A stretch of DNA of 64,000 bases from a virus: the IMG/VR virus record IMGVR_UViG_3300028284_000003, positions 43,643 through 107,642 of that record. One strand, given 5' to 3'. A program made the translations under genes and the position numbers. Positions within the stretch are counted from its first letter, which is position 1. Every line of letters starts with the position of its first letter. Positions 1 through 6,897 of the stretch are shown in pieces. Below the pieces are notes generated by a model. It was not told the DNA's origin. It made no database searches and worked only from the letters and a program-made list of their open reading frames with translations.

Positions 1-259
1 CAACGGCCTTATCTGCTGCAAAATGAATAATACCTTCTGGATTTTCAGAATTTATTACTTTTCTTATTTCTCCTTTATTTTCTATAGTTAAGCGGTATGA
101 TTTTACCTTTTGATTTACTATATCTTCTATTCTAGAAATAACTGATCCTTCAGAATTTCTAAAATCGTCTATTATTATAGGCTCATGACCTGCTTTAATT
201 AACTGAACTACAGTATGTGAACCTATATAACCAGCTCCTCCTGTGACTAATACTTTCAT
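1..259 (-). CDS. galE: UDP-glucose 4-epimerase-like protein, N-terminal part (C-terminus runs off the window)
   Basis: An open frame starts at the ATG complementing 257-259 and runs off the left edge, giving 86 residues. It begins MKVLVTGGAGYIGSH, the GxxGxxG Rossmann NAD-binding start of short-chain epimerases, and reaches IHFAADKAV, matching the VIHFA-x-x-KAV segment of GalE. The family interconverts UDP-glucose and UDP-galactose in the cytoplasm. In a phage it could feed surface sugar or virion/DNA glycosylation; another sugar-nucleotide epimerase of the family is equally possible because the catalytic YxxxK lies outside the window. A tRNA gene sits directly upstream. Confidence 0.85.
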   Translation of the reverse strand, partial: MKVLVTGGAGYIGSHTVVQLIKAGHEPIIIDDFRNSEGSVISRIEDIVNQKVKSYRLTIENKGEIRKVINSENPEGIIHFAADKAV

Positions 260-272
260 AATTTAAAAATAG

Positions 273-346
273 TGGAGGATATCGGAGTCGAACCGATGAC
301 CTCCTGCGTGCAAGGCAGGCGCTCTAGCCAGCTGAGCTAATCCCCC
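273..346 (-). tRNA. tRNA-Ala (anticodon UGC)
   Basis: Read on the minus strand this 74-nt stretch folds into a full cloverleaf: acceptor GGGGGAT pairing with ATCCTCC, D stem GCTC/GAGC, anticodon stem CCTGC/GCAGG around loop CTTGCAC (anticodon TGC), T stem ATCGG/CCGAT with TTCGACT loop, discriminator A. The third acceptor pair is G3:U70, the main identity element of alanyl-tRNA synthetase. CCA is not encoded. An AlaRS-like protein is encoded at 12587-13438. Confidence 0.97.
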
Positions 347-352
347 ATCTTT

Positions 353-637
353 TTACTTCTCCTTAGAAGCAGTATTTAACATATCAGAAATAGATTTAAT
401 TAAACTATTTGCTAATAACTCTATAGCTTTCTTTTCACTATCGGCTTGATAAATTCTATAAAATCCATAAGAATTTACTATTTGACTTAAATCTAGTCCT
501 CTTTCTTGATCTTTAGTTTTAATAGCTAGTACTTCTTTTTTATCATCATTTATTGCTAAATAAACTTTAATGTCTTTTCCTAACTTCTTGTCTACCTTTT
601 CAATTAGTATATCTAATATGTGTTTCTGTTCTTTCAT
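353..637 (-). CDS. hypothetical protein, 94 aa
   Basis: I do not recognise this small charged protein. It has a lysine-rich N-terminal helix (MKEQKHILDILIEKVDKKLG), a possible short beta segment (KVYLAINDDKKEVLAIKTK) and a C-terminal helix. Its stop lies six bases from the 5' end of the tRNA gene. A GATATATA late-type box lies 31 bases upstream of the ATG. Confidence 0.7.
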   Translation of the reverse strand: MKEQKHILDILIEKVDKKLGKDIKVYLAINDDKKEVLAIKTKDQERGLDLSQIVNSYGFYRIYQADSEKKAIELLANSLIKSISDMLNTASKEK

Positions 638-667
638 GTTAATTATATATTATATTTTAGATTTGTT

Positions 668-675
668 TATATATC
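668..675 (-). promoter_or_regulatory. candidate late promoter box GATATATA
   Basis: GATATATA on the minus strand, 31 bases upstream of the gene at 353-637. It is one of a set of identical boxes placed similarly before other genes in the window. Confidence 0.45.
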
Positions 676-683
676 TTTTTATT

Positions 684-932
684 TTAATATTCCTCTCCAT
701 AAAGACCATTCTTAATATCCTTTTCTTCTTGAGTTTCAAACTGATCCATTTCCCACATACAGTGACCATGTAGGTCTTCTAGCTTTTGATCAGTTAGTAG
801 ATCTATTTTTTCCTTATCAATATCTTCTCCAACGTGCTCATAATAGTCGTAAATTTCTACAAGCATCAATGCTCTTTTATTTAAGTCTGCTAATAATTGG
901 CTTGTCTTTCTATCGTTTGTTTGATTATTCAT
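684..932 (-). CDS. hypothetical protein, 82 aa
   Basis: Unrecognised acidic, probably helical protein beginning MNNQTNDRKTSQLLADLNKR. It contains HGHCMWEMDQF in the middle, with His and Cys residues but no clear metal site. It lies immediately downstream of the sigma factor gene with a 24-base gap and is probably co-transcribed with it from the early promoter at 1593-1631. Confidence 0.7.
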   Translation of the reverse strand: MNNQTNDRKTSQLLADLNKRALMLVEIYDYYEHVGEDIDKEKIDLLTDQKLEDLHGHCMWEMDQFETQEEKDIKNGLYGEEY

Positions 933-956
933 TTTATTTTTTTTTAAGATTTAAGA

Positions 957-1565
957 TTATGATATTTTTTCTGCGATTAATGTTTTACCTCTACGGATTC
1001 TGTTTTTAACAGTTTGTAAATTGACTTTATGTTTTGCTGAAATGTCTTCGTATCTCATACCTTTTAAAAGTCTATCTTCCATAATTTCTTTATACATTGG
1101 TTTAAGATCTACAATTGCTTTAAGTGCACTTTCGTATTTTTGCATAAGCTCTTCGTCTTCTTCAATGTAGTCATTTTCAGTTTTTTGTTCGTATTCCATT
1201 AAGAGTCCATTTGCAGAACCATTAATAATACCATCATCTCCTACTTGTACGCCGAATTCTCTTAGCTGATCAAGAGATGATTTTTTGTTTCTTTCTTTAA
1301 TATAACCTAAAGCTTCATTGAATGCGATCTTGTATAACCATGTTGTAATTTGCCATTCTGGCTTATATTGATCTATTTTAGTCCACAGTTTAATTAGCAC
1401 ATTTGAAGTTAAGTCGCTTGCGATACTGTTGTCTTTTACTATTTTGTAGATATAAGTTTTAAGACCTGGTTTTACTCTGTTGTAAATTGCATTGTAGTCT
1501 TTTTCTGATCTAGTTGCTACGAAGTTTTCTGCTAATTCTCTGTATGTTATTTTTGTTTTTGGCAT
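957..1565 (-). CDS. ECF-like sigma-70 family RNA polymerase sigma factor
   Basis: This 202-residue protein has the two-domain layout of group 4 (ECF) sigma factors. Region 2 is at about residues 20-95 (YIYKIVKDNSIASDLTSNVL through WQITTWLYKIAFNEALGYIK). Region 4 is at about 140-200, ending in a helix-turn-helix (YEDISAKHKVNLQTVKNRIR). ECF factors direct core RNA polymerase to specific promoters. An acidic linker of about 45 residues separates the domains. The gene has its own copy of the repeated early promoter and is followed by a small gene. A separate gp55-type late sigma is encoded at 39279-39662, so this one may serve another promoter class. The sigma family is clear; the promoters it serves are unknown. 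Confidence 0.88.
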   Translation of the reverse strand: MPKTKITYRELAENFVATRSEKDYNAIYNRVKPGLKTYIYKIVKDNSIASDLTSNVLIKLWTKIDQYKPEWQITTWLYKIAFNEALGYIKERNKKSSLDQLREFGVQVGDDGIINGSANGLLMEYEQKTENDYIEEDEELMQKYESALKAIVDLKPMYKEIMEDRLLKGMRYEDISAKHKVNLQTVKNRIRRGKTLIAEKIS

Positions 1566-1592
1566 ATTTATTGTTTTTTTACGTTTTTAATT

Positions 1593-1631
1593 TATAATAC
1601 TAATATAACTATAATTTTTGACCCGTGAAAA
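1593..1631 (-). promoter_or_regulatory. repeated early promoter element, copy 1
   Basis: On the minus strand: TTTTCACGGGTC, 12 bases, then TATATTAGTATTATA. TATATTAG matches the Bacteroidetes -7 consensus TAnnTTTG at all but one base, and TTTTC lies 19 bases upstream where the -33 box is expected. A further conserved block (TTGTTCATAACTTTT) lies upstream. It drives the ECF sigma gene. Confidence 0.75.
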
Positions 1632-1666
1632 TTTTAAGGCACTTTTTTTCAAAAGTTATGAACAAT

Positions 1667-1858
1667 TTAAGATTCTCTATCCCATTGTTCATTATCGGCT
1701 GTGATTTGACACAATGTTAAGAACTCATCTTTAAGTTCTGCTAAAGACCATTCGGAATACTTAATTCCTCTAGGTCTAATCCCATGTGCGTCTTTATAAG
1801 CGTCGCTCATTACCTGTAAAAATTCTTTTTTAGTCCAAGTGTCGATTATGTCTGTCAT
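1667..1858 (-). CDS. conserved small phage protein, 63 aa
   Basis: Begins MTDIIDTWTKKEFLQVMSDA. The pattern KEFLQVMSDAYKDAHGIRPRG resembles small proteins of unknown function that I recall from many large phages. It has its own early promoter (1873-1911), and its stop lies beside the upstream block of promoter copy 1, so promoter, ORF and element form a compact cassette. No function can be assigned. Confidence 0.75.
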   Translation of the reverse strand: MTDIIDTWTKKEFLQVMSDAYKDAHGIRPRGIKYSEWSLAELKDEFLTLCQITADNEQWDRES

Positions 1859-1872
1859 GTTTAAGTTTTAAT

Positions 1873-1911
1873 TATAATACTAATATAACTATAAACTTTG
1901 ACCCGTGAAAA
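1873..1911 (-). promoter_or_regulatory. repeated early promoter element, copy 2
   Basis: Same layout as the other copies: TTTTCACGGGTC, 12 bases, TATATTAGTATTATA on the minus strand, ending 15 bases before the ATG at 1858. The flanking TTGTTAATAACTTTT block is present. Confidence 0.75.
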
Positions 1912-1947
1912 CTTTTAGGCACTTTTTTTCCTAAAAGTTATTAACAA

Positions 1948-2064
1948 TTATTTCTTAAAAATTTTTATTAAATCAAGGACGGTATTGCCCACGATAGAAA
2001 TTAAAAGCACCATTCCGAGAAAGTGCCATATTGATTGAAATGTAAATTCGAAAAATGTCATCAT
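1948..2064 (-). CDS. small membrane protein, 38 aa
   Basis: A 39-codon frame begins MMTFFEFTFQSIWHFLGMV and ends IKIFKK. One predicted membrane helix spans about residues 12-30. Its ATG overlaps the TGA of the upstream gene in an ATGA arrangement, indicating translational coupling. Two lysines at the C-terminus suggest a cytoplasmic tail. No known family was recognised. Confidence 0.6.
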   Translation of the reverse strand: MMTFFEFTFQSIWHFLGMVLLISIVGNTVLDLIKIFKK

Positions 2065-2585
2065 GTTATTTCTTTTAATAAGTCCATAAGTGAATTAATA
2101 TCTTGTGGCTTAAAGTTACATTGATCAGTGCTACAATTTATCATTCTCTTTTTTGGTACTGTTTTGTATTTACGAGTTGGATAGCCTATAACTCCATAAT
2201 ACTTTTTAGATTTTTTAGGCCATTCCTGCATAGGCCAATAATTTAAACATATTTTTAAAGTATCAATTGAAAAATATGGATCTATTATTTTTACATTTTT
2301 AGGTAAATTACCCTTGTTGTAAAGATCTAATATTGGCTGATCATTTTCTCCAATTATCATAAAGATTTTTTTACCTTTTAATAATAGTAATGAATCATAT
2401 GCTGTTTTAGGATCCCATGCAAAATTACCAAGGTGATATACAACGTCTTCATTAGTTACAACATCGTTCCAATTTTTAATTAAATCAGAAGTCATTGAAT
2501 CTACGCTAATATAAGGGCGTCTCCATTTTCCAATGGCCGATTGACGCCCTAATTGCATATTACCTGTTATAAATGTTTTACCCAT
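2061..2585 (-). CDS. metallophosphoesterase-fold protein with the metal ligands replaced (likely pseudoenzyme)
   Basis: Length (174 aa) and motif order follow the small phage/bacterial calcineurin-like phosphoesterases: start FITGNMQLG where the family has (S/T)D-x-H-FGH, then VYHLGNFA for VYxLGDFA, IIGEND for xxGNHD, LNYWPMQEW for xxHYPxxxW, and NCSTDQCNFKP for NVGVDxxxYxP. At each metal-binding position the usual Asp or His is changed (D to N, H to Q, D to N, NH to EN, H to Y, HGHSH to non-His). The scaffold residues around them remain, so the fold is probably kept and hydrolysis lost. It may bind a ligand or act as a decoy. The upstream gene encodes a PD-(D/E)xK-like protein and abuts it. 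Confidence 0.75.
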   Translation of the reverse strand: MGKTFITGNMQLGRQSAIGKWRRPYISVDSMTSDLIKNWNDVVTNEDVVYHLGNFAWDPKTAYDSLLLLKGKKIFMIIGENDQPILDLYNKGNLPKNVKIIDPYFSIDTLKICLNYWPMQEWPKKSKKYYGVIGYPTRKYKTVPKKRMINCSTDQCNFKPQDINSLMDLLKEIT

Positions 2586-3121
2586 TAGGCTACTGTAAAT
2601 TTAATGTTGTATCTATTCCAAAGATCTGTCATTAACTTAACTTCTCTTGTGCCTGTTTGAGCATTCTTAATTTTTTGGTCTTTTGATGTATCAATAAAAA
2701 GATACATTACAAAGTCATAGCTTGTTGAATAAACAAGGCTTTGGCCGATTCCACTTCTTAAACTATTTCCACTCTCCCCTCTTCTAAACTCAATCGCTAT
2801 ATTCATACCGTTCATTTCTAGTACCATATCTGGTCTATTTAATGTTCCCATAAATAAAGTATGGTGTACAGTAGTGTTAACATCACCTTCCCATTTTAAG
2901 TTTTTCTTTACCTTTACCTTTGCCTTCTCAGCAGTAGTGTCAGTATTTTCAACTAAATATTGAGTTAGTGATTGTACAAGGTGAGGATAAACAAATTGTT
3001 TGATTTGATCTTCAGTCTTGTTTTTATAATCAATTGTATTAAATATGTCGTCTTGTGTAATAGCCTCAGAAATTAATTCCATGAAGTCTAATCTCTTTTG
3101 ACTCTTAGCCTTTTGTCTCAT
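2585..3121 (-). CDS. PD-(D/E)xK nuclease-like protein
   Basis: A 178-residue protein with a helical N-terminus. Residues 97-113 read as the restriction-endonuclease core: PD98 on a strand, then IAIE111-F-R113 on the next (E-x-R in place of E-x-K). GQSLVYS follows, resembling the Gln-containing helix often seen after the core. It may cleave nucleic acid or be a non-catalytic relative, since the Lys is replaced by Arg. It overlaps the upstream coiled-coil gene by 17 bases and abuts the phosphoesterase-like gene, so all three are probably co-expressed. Confidence 0.5.
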   Translation of the reverse strand: MRQKAKSQKRLDFMELISEAITQDDIFNTIDYKNKTEDQIKQFVYPHLVQSLTQYLVENTDTTAEKAKVKVKKNLKWEGDVNTTVHHTLFMGTLNRPDMVLEMNGMNIAIEFRRGESGNSLRSGIGQSLVYSTSYDFVMYLFIDTSKDQKIKNAQTGTREVKLMTDLWNRYNIKFTVA

Positions 3122-3641
3122 CTGCAGTTTCTAGAGTAGGTTCAACTTCTTCCGTATTCTCCATTGCAGTAATGTTAGTGTCAAGATCTCTTAATCTAAC
3201 ATGTATGTCTGAAATTTCTTTATTAGACTCAGTAAGTTCATTCATTGCATTAGTCACTGACTCACCTACCATTGTAAGCATTTTTACAAATTTTCTTGCG
3301 TTTTCAACGCCAGTTCCTTGTACATTTAAGAGTGCTTGATAGAGGCCATTTAACTCATAAGCCTTAAGTTCTAATGTTACTTTATAATCATCTCCTGCTG
3401 TTTCAAGTTCTTTTTTAATTCTACTTCTTTCTGCTTTTAACCTATCAAATAAAGTTACAACAATTGCTGCATTCTTAGTTTCCCAAGTATATCCTTTATT
3501 TAAATGGTCTTGTATTGTTTTAATCATTGATACGTCTTCGACTTCTACGTTAAAAATCATAGCCGCGTTTGCTTTTGCAAGTTCAGTAACTTTACCTTCA
3601 AGTTCTGTTCTTTCTGTTTTTAAATCTTCTAAATTTGTCAT
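3105..3641 (-). CDS. hypothetical coiled-coil protein, 178 aa
   Basis: Begins MTNLEDLKTERTELEGKVTE. Heptad-like leucine and acidic/basic patterns suggest coiled coils at about residues 1-30, 65-105 and 130-160, with an acidic C-terminus. No domain recognised. A GATATATA box (extended to TATAAATAG) lies 27 bases upstream, which suggests late or structural expression. Confidence 0.65.
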   Translation of the reverse strand: MTNLEDLKTERTELEGKVTELAKANAAMIFNVEVEDVSMIKTIQDHLNKGYTWETKNAAIVVTLFDRLKAERSRIKKELETAGDDYKVTLELKAYELNGLYQALLNVQGTGVENARKFVKMLTMVGESVTNAMNELTESNKEISDIHVRLRDLDTNITAMENTEEVEPTLETADETKG

Positions 3642-3667
3642 TGTTTGTTTGTTTTAAAATTACTATT

Positions 3668-3675
3668 TATATATC
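3668..3675 (-). promoter_or_regulatory. candidate late promoter box GATATATA
   Basis: GATATATAAATAG on the minus strand. It also contains the exact T4 late -10 box TATAAATA, and lies about 27 bases before the ATG at 3641. Confidence 0.55.
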
Positions 3676-4149
3676 CTAAAATTCTGGATTGGTCACTCGT
3701 AGATCATAGTCTTCGAATTCGTTAAATTGCTTCATATCCTCTATCTCTCTTGACATTGGATGGTAAGCTTTGTCATCTCTTAAGATTAATCTAGTTAACC
3801 TCGTGGTAGGGTTAATGTCTAAGTAAATTATTAAACATTCCTTTTTAATTTCTTCTGGTAACAACTTAAGGCCATCTGGTGACATGATTAATACATCACT
3901 TTTTTGATATTCCTCTCTTGTCATTCCATATTTCCAACCTTTAAAATCCATATACTCAAGCATATCGCCTGCTTCTACGATTTTCATAAAAGACTCGTCG
4001 TCAGTATAGTAATAATCTACACCTTCTGTTTCTGTTTCTCTTGGAGATCTTGTTGTGTGGCTTACAGCTCCTTTAAAACCTTTCTCTGCAAGTCTTGCTC
4101 TAAAATAATCCTTACCTGCTGCAGCCTTGCCTACTAATATAATTTTCAT
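3676..4149 (-). CDS. gmk: guanylate kinase
   Basis: A 157-residue protein with a P-loop at residues 7-14 (GKAAAGKD) and the GMP-binding segment SHTTRSPRETETEGVDYYY. It then carries the usual gap, D-M-L-E-Y, and a C-terminal arginine-rich lid (RLTRLILRDD). The enzyme phosphorylates GMP/dGMP to the diphosphate for dGTP supply. It is shorter than bacterial Gmk (about 205 aa), mainly at the C-terminus. Translation is coupled to the small upstream gene through ATGA. Confidence 0.9.
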   Translation of the reverse strand: MKIILVGKAAAGKDYFRARLAEKGFKGAVSHTTRSPRETETEGVDYYYTDDESFMKIVEAGDMLEYMDFKGWKYGMTREEYQKSDVLIMSPDGLKLLPEEIKKECLIIYLDINPTTRLTRLILRDDKAYHPMSREIEDMKQFNEFEDYDLRVTNPEF

Positions 4150-4325
4150 ATAGTGTTTAAGTTATCGATGTTTGACTTATCTAAATTGTCTAATCTTAAT
4201 TGTCTAAGCTTTGCTCTTAGGCTTTGTATTTCCTTTAAGTGGGAAGTATTAGTCTCGCCTGCTAATAGGCTTTCCATTTCCTTTAAGATTTCAATTTCTA
4301 TTCTGTTGTATTCAGCTTCTTCCAT
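4146..4325 (-). CDS. small coiled-coil protein, 59 aa
   Basis: A 60-codon frame beginning MEEAEYNRIEIEILKEMESL, highly charged and helical, with LKEIQSLRAKLRQLRL as a probable coiled coil. Its TGA overlaps the ATG of the guanylate kinase gene. No known family recognised. Confidence 0.55.
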   Translation of the reverse strand: MEEAEYNRIEIEILKEMESLLAGETNTSHLKEIQSLRAKLRQLRLDNLDKSNIDNLNTI

Positions 4326-4346
4326 GTTTATTATATACTAAAAAAA

Positions 4347-5093
4347 TTAATTGTTTAACTCTGACAGTGATTTATATTTAAAATTTCTTACAACATATTC
4401 TGAAGTAGGGTGATTGTTTACATCTACGCCTGCATCGACATGTGCATTTATTTTTACATTCATTGATTTACCACGATATTCCTTTAATAGTTCTGGATCT
4501 TTAAGCTCTCTGACTAGTCTATCATTATAAAATATTTTAATCACATCCGGTGTCCATAAACAGCCAAATTTATTAAAATGTTTTGCTGGATTTTTCCAAC
4601 CTAACCAATGCGTCTTTGGTCCTAAATGATAATTATCAGGTTGTTTGCCACAATGGAAATTAGTTTCTACTCTCCAAAAGCCAAATGGATTAAAAAGATC
4701 AAAGTGAAAAAAGTGTTCTTTGTTTTTTGAATAAGCTTCAAAGACATCAATTTCAGGTGGCCAACTTTCAAATGGACTCATCCAAAATGCAGGCCACAAG
4801 TTTTTACCCGTTGGCAACTTAGCCTCTATTTCAAAATATCCATAGCCAAAGCCATCGACACTTGATACTAAACCTACTCCTATTGGAATTTCAAGTTCTG
4901 TTAGTTCAGAATTGTAATGAAGCGCATTGCCTTTAAATGTTTTTGGATTCATTTGAGTCTTTAAAATCATTTCATCCTTTTCATTTATTTCTATTGCGCT
5001 TCTATCATAATAGCAATATGCTTTGTCAGGGTGATATGTTCCCCATTTTTCTCTTGGACGCCATTTATATCCGCCCCATTGTATATGTGCCAT
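4347..5093 (-). CDS. glycoside hydrolase family 16 (laminarinase / beta-glucanase type)
   Basis: A 248-residue protein with the GH16 signature E114-I-D116-V-F-E119, preceded by LWPAFWM, the typical strand before it. In the family the first Glu is the nucleophile and the second the acid/base in retaining hydrolysis of beta-1,3 or beta-1,3/1,4 glucans, agarose or carrageenan. All three catalytic residues are present. There is no signal peptide, so it may act in the cell, be released at lysis or be carried on the virion. GH16 laminarinases are typical of polysaccharide-degrading marine Bacteroidetes. Neighbours are SET and thioesterase genes. The exact substrate cannot be read from the sequence. 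Confidence 0.88.
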   Translation of the reverse strand: MAHIQWGGYKWRPREKWGTYHPDKAYCYYDRSAIEINEKDEMILKTQMNPKTFKGNALHYNSELTELEIPIGVGLVSSVDGFGYGYFEIEAKLPTGKNLWPAFWMSPFESWPPEIDVFEAYSKNKEHFFHFDLFNPFGFWRVETNFHCGKQPDNYHLGPKTHWLGWKNPAKHFNKFGCLWTPDVIKIFYNDRLVRELKDPELLKEYRGKSMNVKINAHVDAGVDVNNHPTSEYVVRNFKYKSLSELNN

Positions 5094-5104
5094 TTTATTT
5101 AAAT

Positions 5105-5434
5105 TTATTTAGTTGGATCATATAAGAAGTATTTTAATGTAAGTTCTTCCCCTGCTTTAATATCTTTAATTGTCCATAGATATAAATCCTTAGAATTTGT
5201 GTCATAGACTTGTCCTTCGAAAACTGTATCTGTTTCAGTATTTGGTGTTTTACTGTAATTTATAAAACCACCCAAAGGAAGTCTAATATAACCATCTTGG
5301 AAATTTTCGTTAAATACATGAGACAAGCCTAAACATGTGCCTTTTAAAATGTCTTCTGTTGCAAAAAGTCCAATGCCTTCTATATTTGATTTCTTTATAG
5401 TTAAGTTATCGGGTAAGGGTCTATAATATTTCAC
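5105..5434 (-). CDS. SET-domain protein (putative protein-lysine methyltransferase)
   Basis: At 109 residues this is a minimal SET domain like the viral vSET proteins. It has EGIGLFATEDILKGT at residues 19-33, the N59YSKTPN65 motif (family N-H-S-x-x-P-N) and the C-terminal I-x-A-GEELTLKY with tyrosine 102. These form the SAM and lysine channel in SET enzymes. No pre-SET or zinc-binding post-SET region is present. Possible targets are host or phage lysine-rich proteins such as ribosomal proteins or polymerase; none is indicated. The gene starts two bases after the stop of the thioesterase gene. Confidence 0.82.
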   Translation of the reverse strand: MKYYRPLPDNLTIKKSNIEGIGLFATEDILKGTCLGLSHVFNENFQDGYIRLPLGGFINYSKTPNTETDTVFEGQVYDTNSKDLYLWTIKDIKAGEELTLKYFLYDPTK

Positions 5435-5435
5435 T

Positions 5436-5819
5436 TTACTTAAATTTATCTTTTACTCTTTCTGAAATTGGAATTGCATCTCCCATTTCATCAATTCTTA
5501 CAAACTTTATATTTGTTTGTAAAATAATATTTTGTTTGCCATTATAAACATTGTGGCTTCTGGCTTCTAAATATAAATCTATAGAAGTTGTTCCTATAGA
5601 ATCAACCTTTGCGTACATTTTTAGTAGCTGACCTTCCTTTGCCGGCTTTGTAAAAACACATTTATTTATGCATTTTGTAACCATTCTTGGAGTATCGCAC
5701 ATTTCTGCTGCATAGCTTGCTGCAGCCGCATCTAACCAAGCCAAGAGTTTCCCTCCAAACAAGTTTCCATGAAAGCCTAAATCTGATTTTTTTATTGGGT
5801 GTGTACTAACTAACTGCAT
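5436..5819 (-). CDS. hotdog-fold acyl-CoA thioesterase
   Basis: The 127 residues match YciA-type single hotdog thioesterases. NLFGGKLLAWLDAAAASYA forms the central helix with the expected GG-x-x-L-x-x-x-D pattern, followed by strands VTKCINKCVFTKPAKEGQ and NIKFVRIDEMGDAIPI. Members hydrolyse acyl-CoA in the cytoplasm. In phages this is an uncommon metabolic gene that may alter host lipid or acyl-CoA pools. It overlaps the upstream 60-aa gene by 14 bases. Confidence 0.85.
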   Translation of the reverse strand: MQLVSTHPIKKSDLGFHGNLFGGKLLAWLDAAAASYAAEMCDTPRMVTKCINKCVFTKPAKEGQLLKMYAKVDSIGTTSIDLYLEARSHNVYNGKQNIILQTNIKFVRIDEMGDAIPISERVKDKFK

Positions 5820-5988
5820 TTACTATTTTTTGGCAACGTTCATATTCTTCTTCATTTTCGTAATGTTTTAATATTACATCTCTATCTGTATGGTCAACTG
5901 GTAACCAAAACTCTTCGCCTAAATCATCATAGTTTATTTCACCCATGTATAATCTATAAGCATTATCATATGATTGATCTATATTCAT
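5806..5988 (-). CDS. hypothetical protein, 60 aa
   Basis: Acidic small protein beginning MNIDQSYDNAYRLYMGEINY. It overlaps the following thioesterase gene by 14 bases and the preceding gene by four (ATGA), so it sits inside a tightly coupled operon. No family recognised. Confidence 0.65.
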   Translation of the reverse strand: MNIDQSYDNAYRLYMGEINYDDLGEEFWLPVDHTDRDVILKHYENEEEYERCQKIVNAVS

Positions 5989-6218
5989 TTTTCTTGTTCG
6001 TCTACGTCTATTATTTCTGGTTTATCTAAGCACTCATTAACTGCAGCATCTGACATATCTAAAACTTCTCTTAAATAATCTGCCACTTTTCTACAAGTTT
6101 CTTCTTGTGCATTCTTAATCATTGTCTCAAGCTGACCTTCTCTATAACTGTCTCTATAGAATTCTGAGTCTTCAAGCCAATTTATAAAAAGTCTAAGTCT
6201 ATTTTCTAAATTTTTCAT
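5985..6218 (-). CDS. hypothetical protein, 77 aa
   Basis: Helical acidic protein beginning MKNLENRLRLFINWLEDSEF. It is coupled by four-base overlaps to both neighbours. No recognisable domain. Confidence 0.65.
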   Translation of the reverse strand: MKNLENRLRLFINWLEDSEFYRDSYREGQLETMIKNAQEETCRKVADYLREVLDMSDAAVNECLDKPEIIDVDEQEK

Positions 6219-6730
6219 CCTCTTATTTCTTTAAGTTCTTTTTGTACTTTATTCCAATAATGTTGGGTCTTGATTTTCTTAGGGCCTCGAGGACCTCCAT
6301 TCCAACACCTTGCAATTACCTCATCACTGTCTTCTATGTGATGAAAGTCTCTCCAAACAATAAACATTTCAATAGATTTTTGTCTACTAAAACGATCTTT
6401 TCTTTTATAACGTAGTTTAGAACCTTGGATTTTTAAGATTCTATTTACTTCTCTCACCATAATTGGACGTATTTGTAAGACACCAACTGATGGTTCTCCT
6501 AAATGTTTATCTCCTAATAGATTTGACTTACCTCTACTTTCAACATTAATTAATGCATATATTAAAGTAGAATCTATTACCTTTACGGTATCATTAATTA
6601 CGTTAATTATTGTTTCGTTTTCTAAACAATCTTCTACATTTTCAGTATCGCCGGTGATAGAACCTGCCCAAAATGCAAATGGAACTAATAATGAACTAAT
6701 TCTTGGTATTGACATTGTTTCTAAAATCAT
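6215..6730 (-). CDS. lytic transglycosylase-like (SLT-fold) protein with N-terminal membrane segment
   Basis: A 171-residue protein with a hydrophobic stretch at about residues 9-26 (PRISSLLVPFAFWAGSITG), then an SLT-like core: LIYALINVE64SRGKSN with the catalytic-type Glu, SVGVLQIRPIMVREVNRI, and VIARCWNGGPRGPKK resembling the A-x-Y-N-x-G segment. Such enzymes cleave peptidoglycan glycan strands. The N-terminus may act as a signal-anchor export sequence. It is followed downstream by small coupled genes and preceded by a membrane/coiled-coil protein, consistent with a lysis or entry role. Confidence 0.7.
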   Translation of the reverse strand: MILETMSIPRISSLLVPFAFWAGSITGDTENVEDCLENETIINVINDTVKVIDSTLIYALINVESRGKSNLLGDKHLGEPSVGVLQIRPIMVREVNRILKIQGSKLRYKRKDRFSRQKSIEMFIVWRDFHHIEDSDEVIARCWNGGPRGPKKIKTQHYWNKVQKELKEIRG

Positions 6731-6897
6731 TCTAATCTTTTTAGTTTACTGTGATATTTTAATAATAACTTTCTTGAAAATTGATCTACTGTTCCTTCTT
6801 CTATTACTTCTTTAACAATTAATTGGTGCAATTCATGAATTCTTGATTCAACGTAACTTCTATGTCTCATTTGTCTTCTTCTAAAAGAGAATTTCAT
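6727..6897 (-). CDS. small basic protein, 56 aa
   Basis: A 57-codon frame beginning MKFSFRRRQMRHRSYVESRI. It is strongly basic at the N-terminus and helical after it. Both ends overlap neighbours by a few bases: the ATGA with the membrane protein upstream, and its TGA with the ATG of the transglycosylase-like gene. No known family. Confidence 0.6.
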   Translation of the reverse strand: MKFSFRRRQMRHRSYVESRIHELHQLIVKEVIEEGTVDQFSRKLLLKYHSKLKRLE

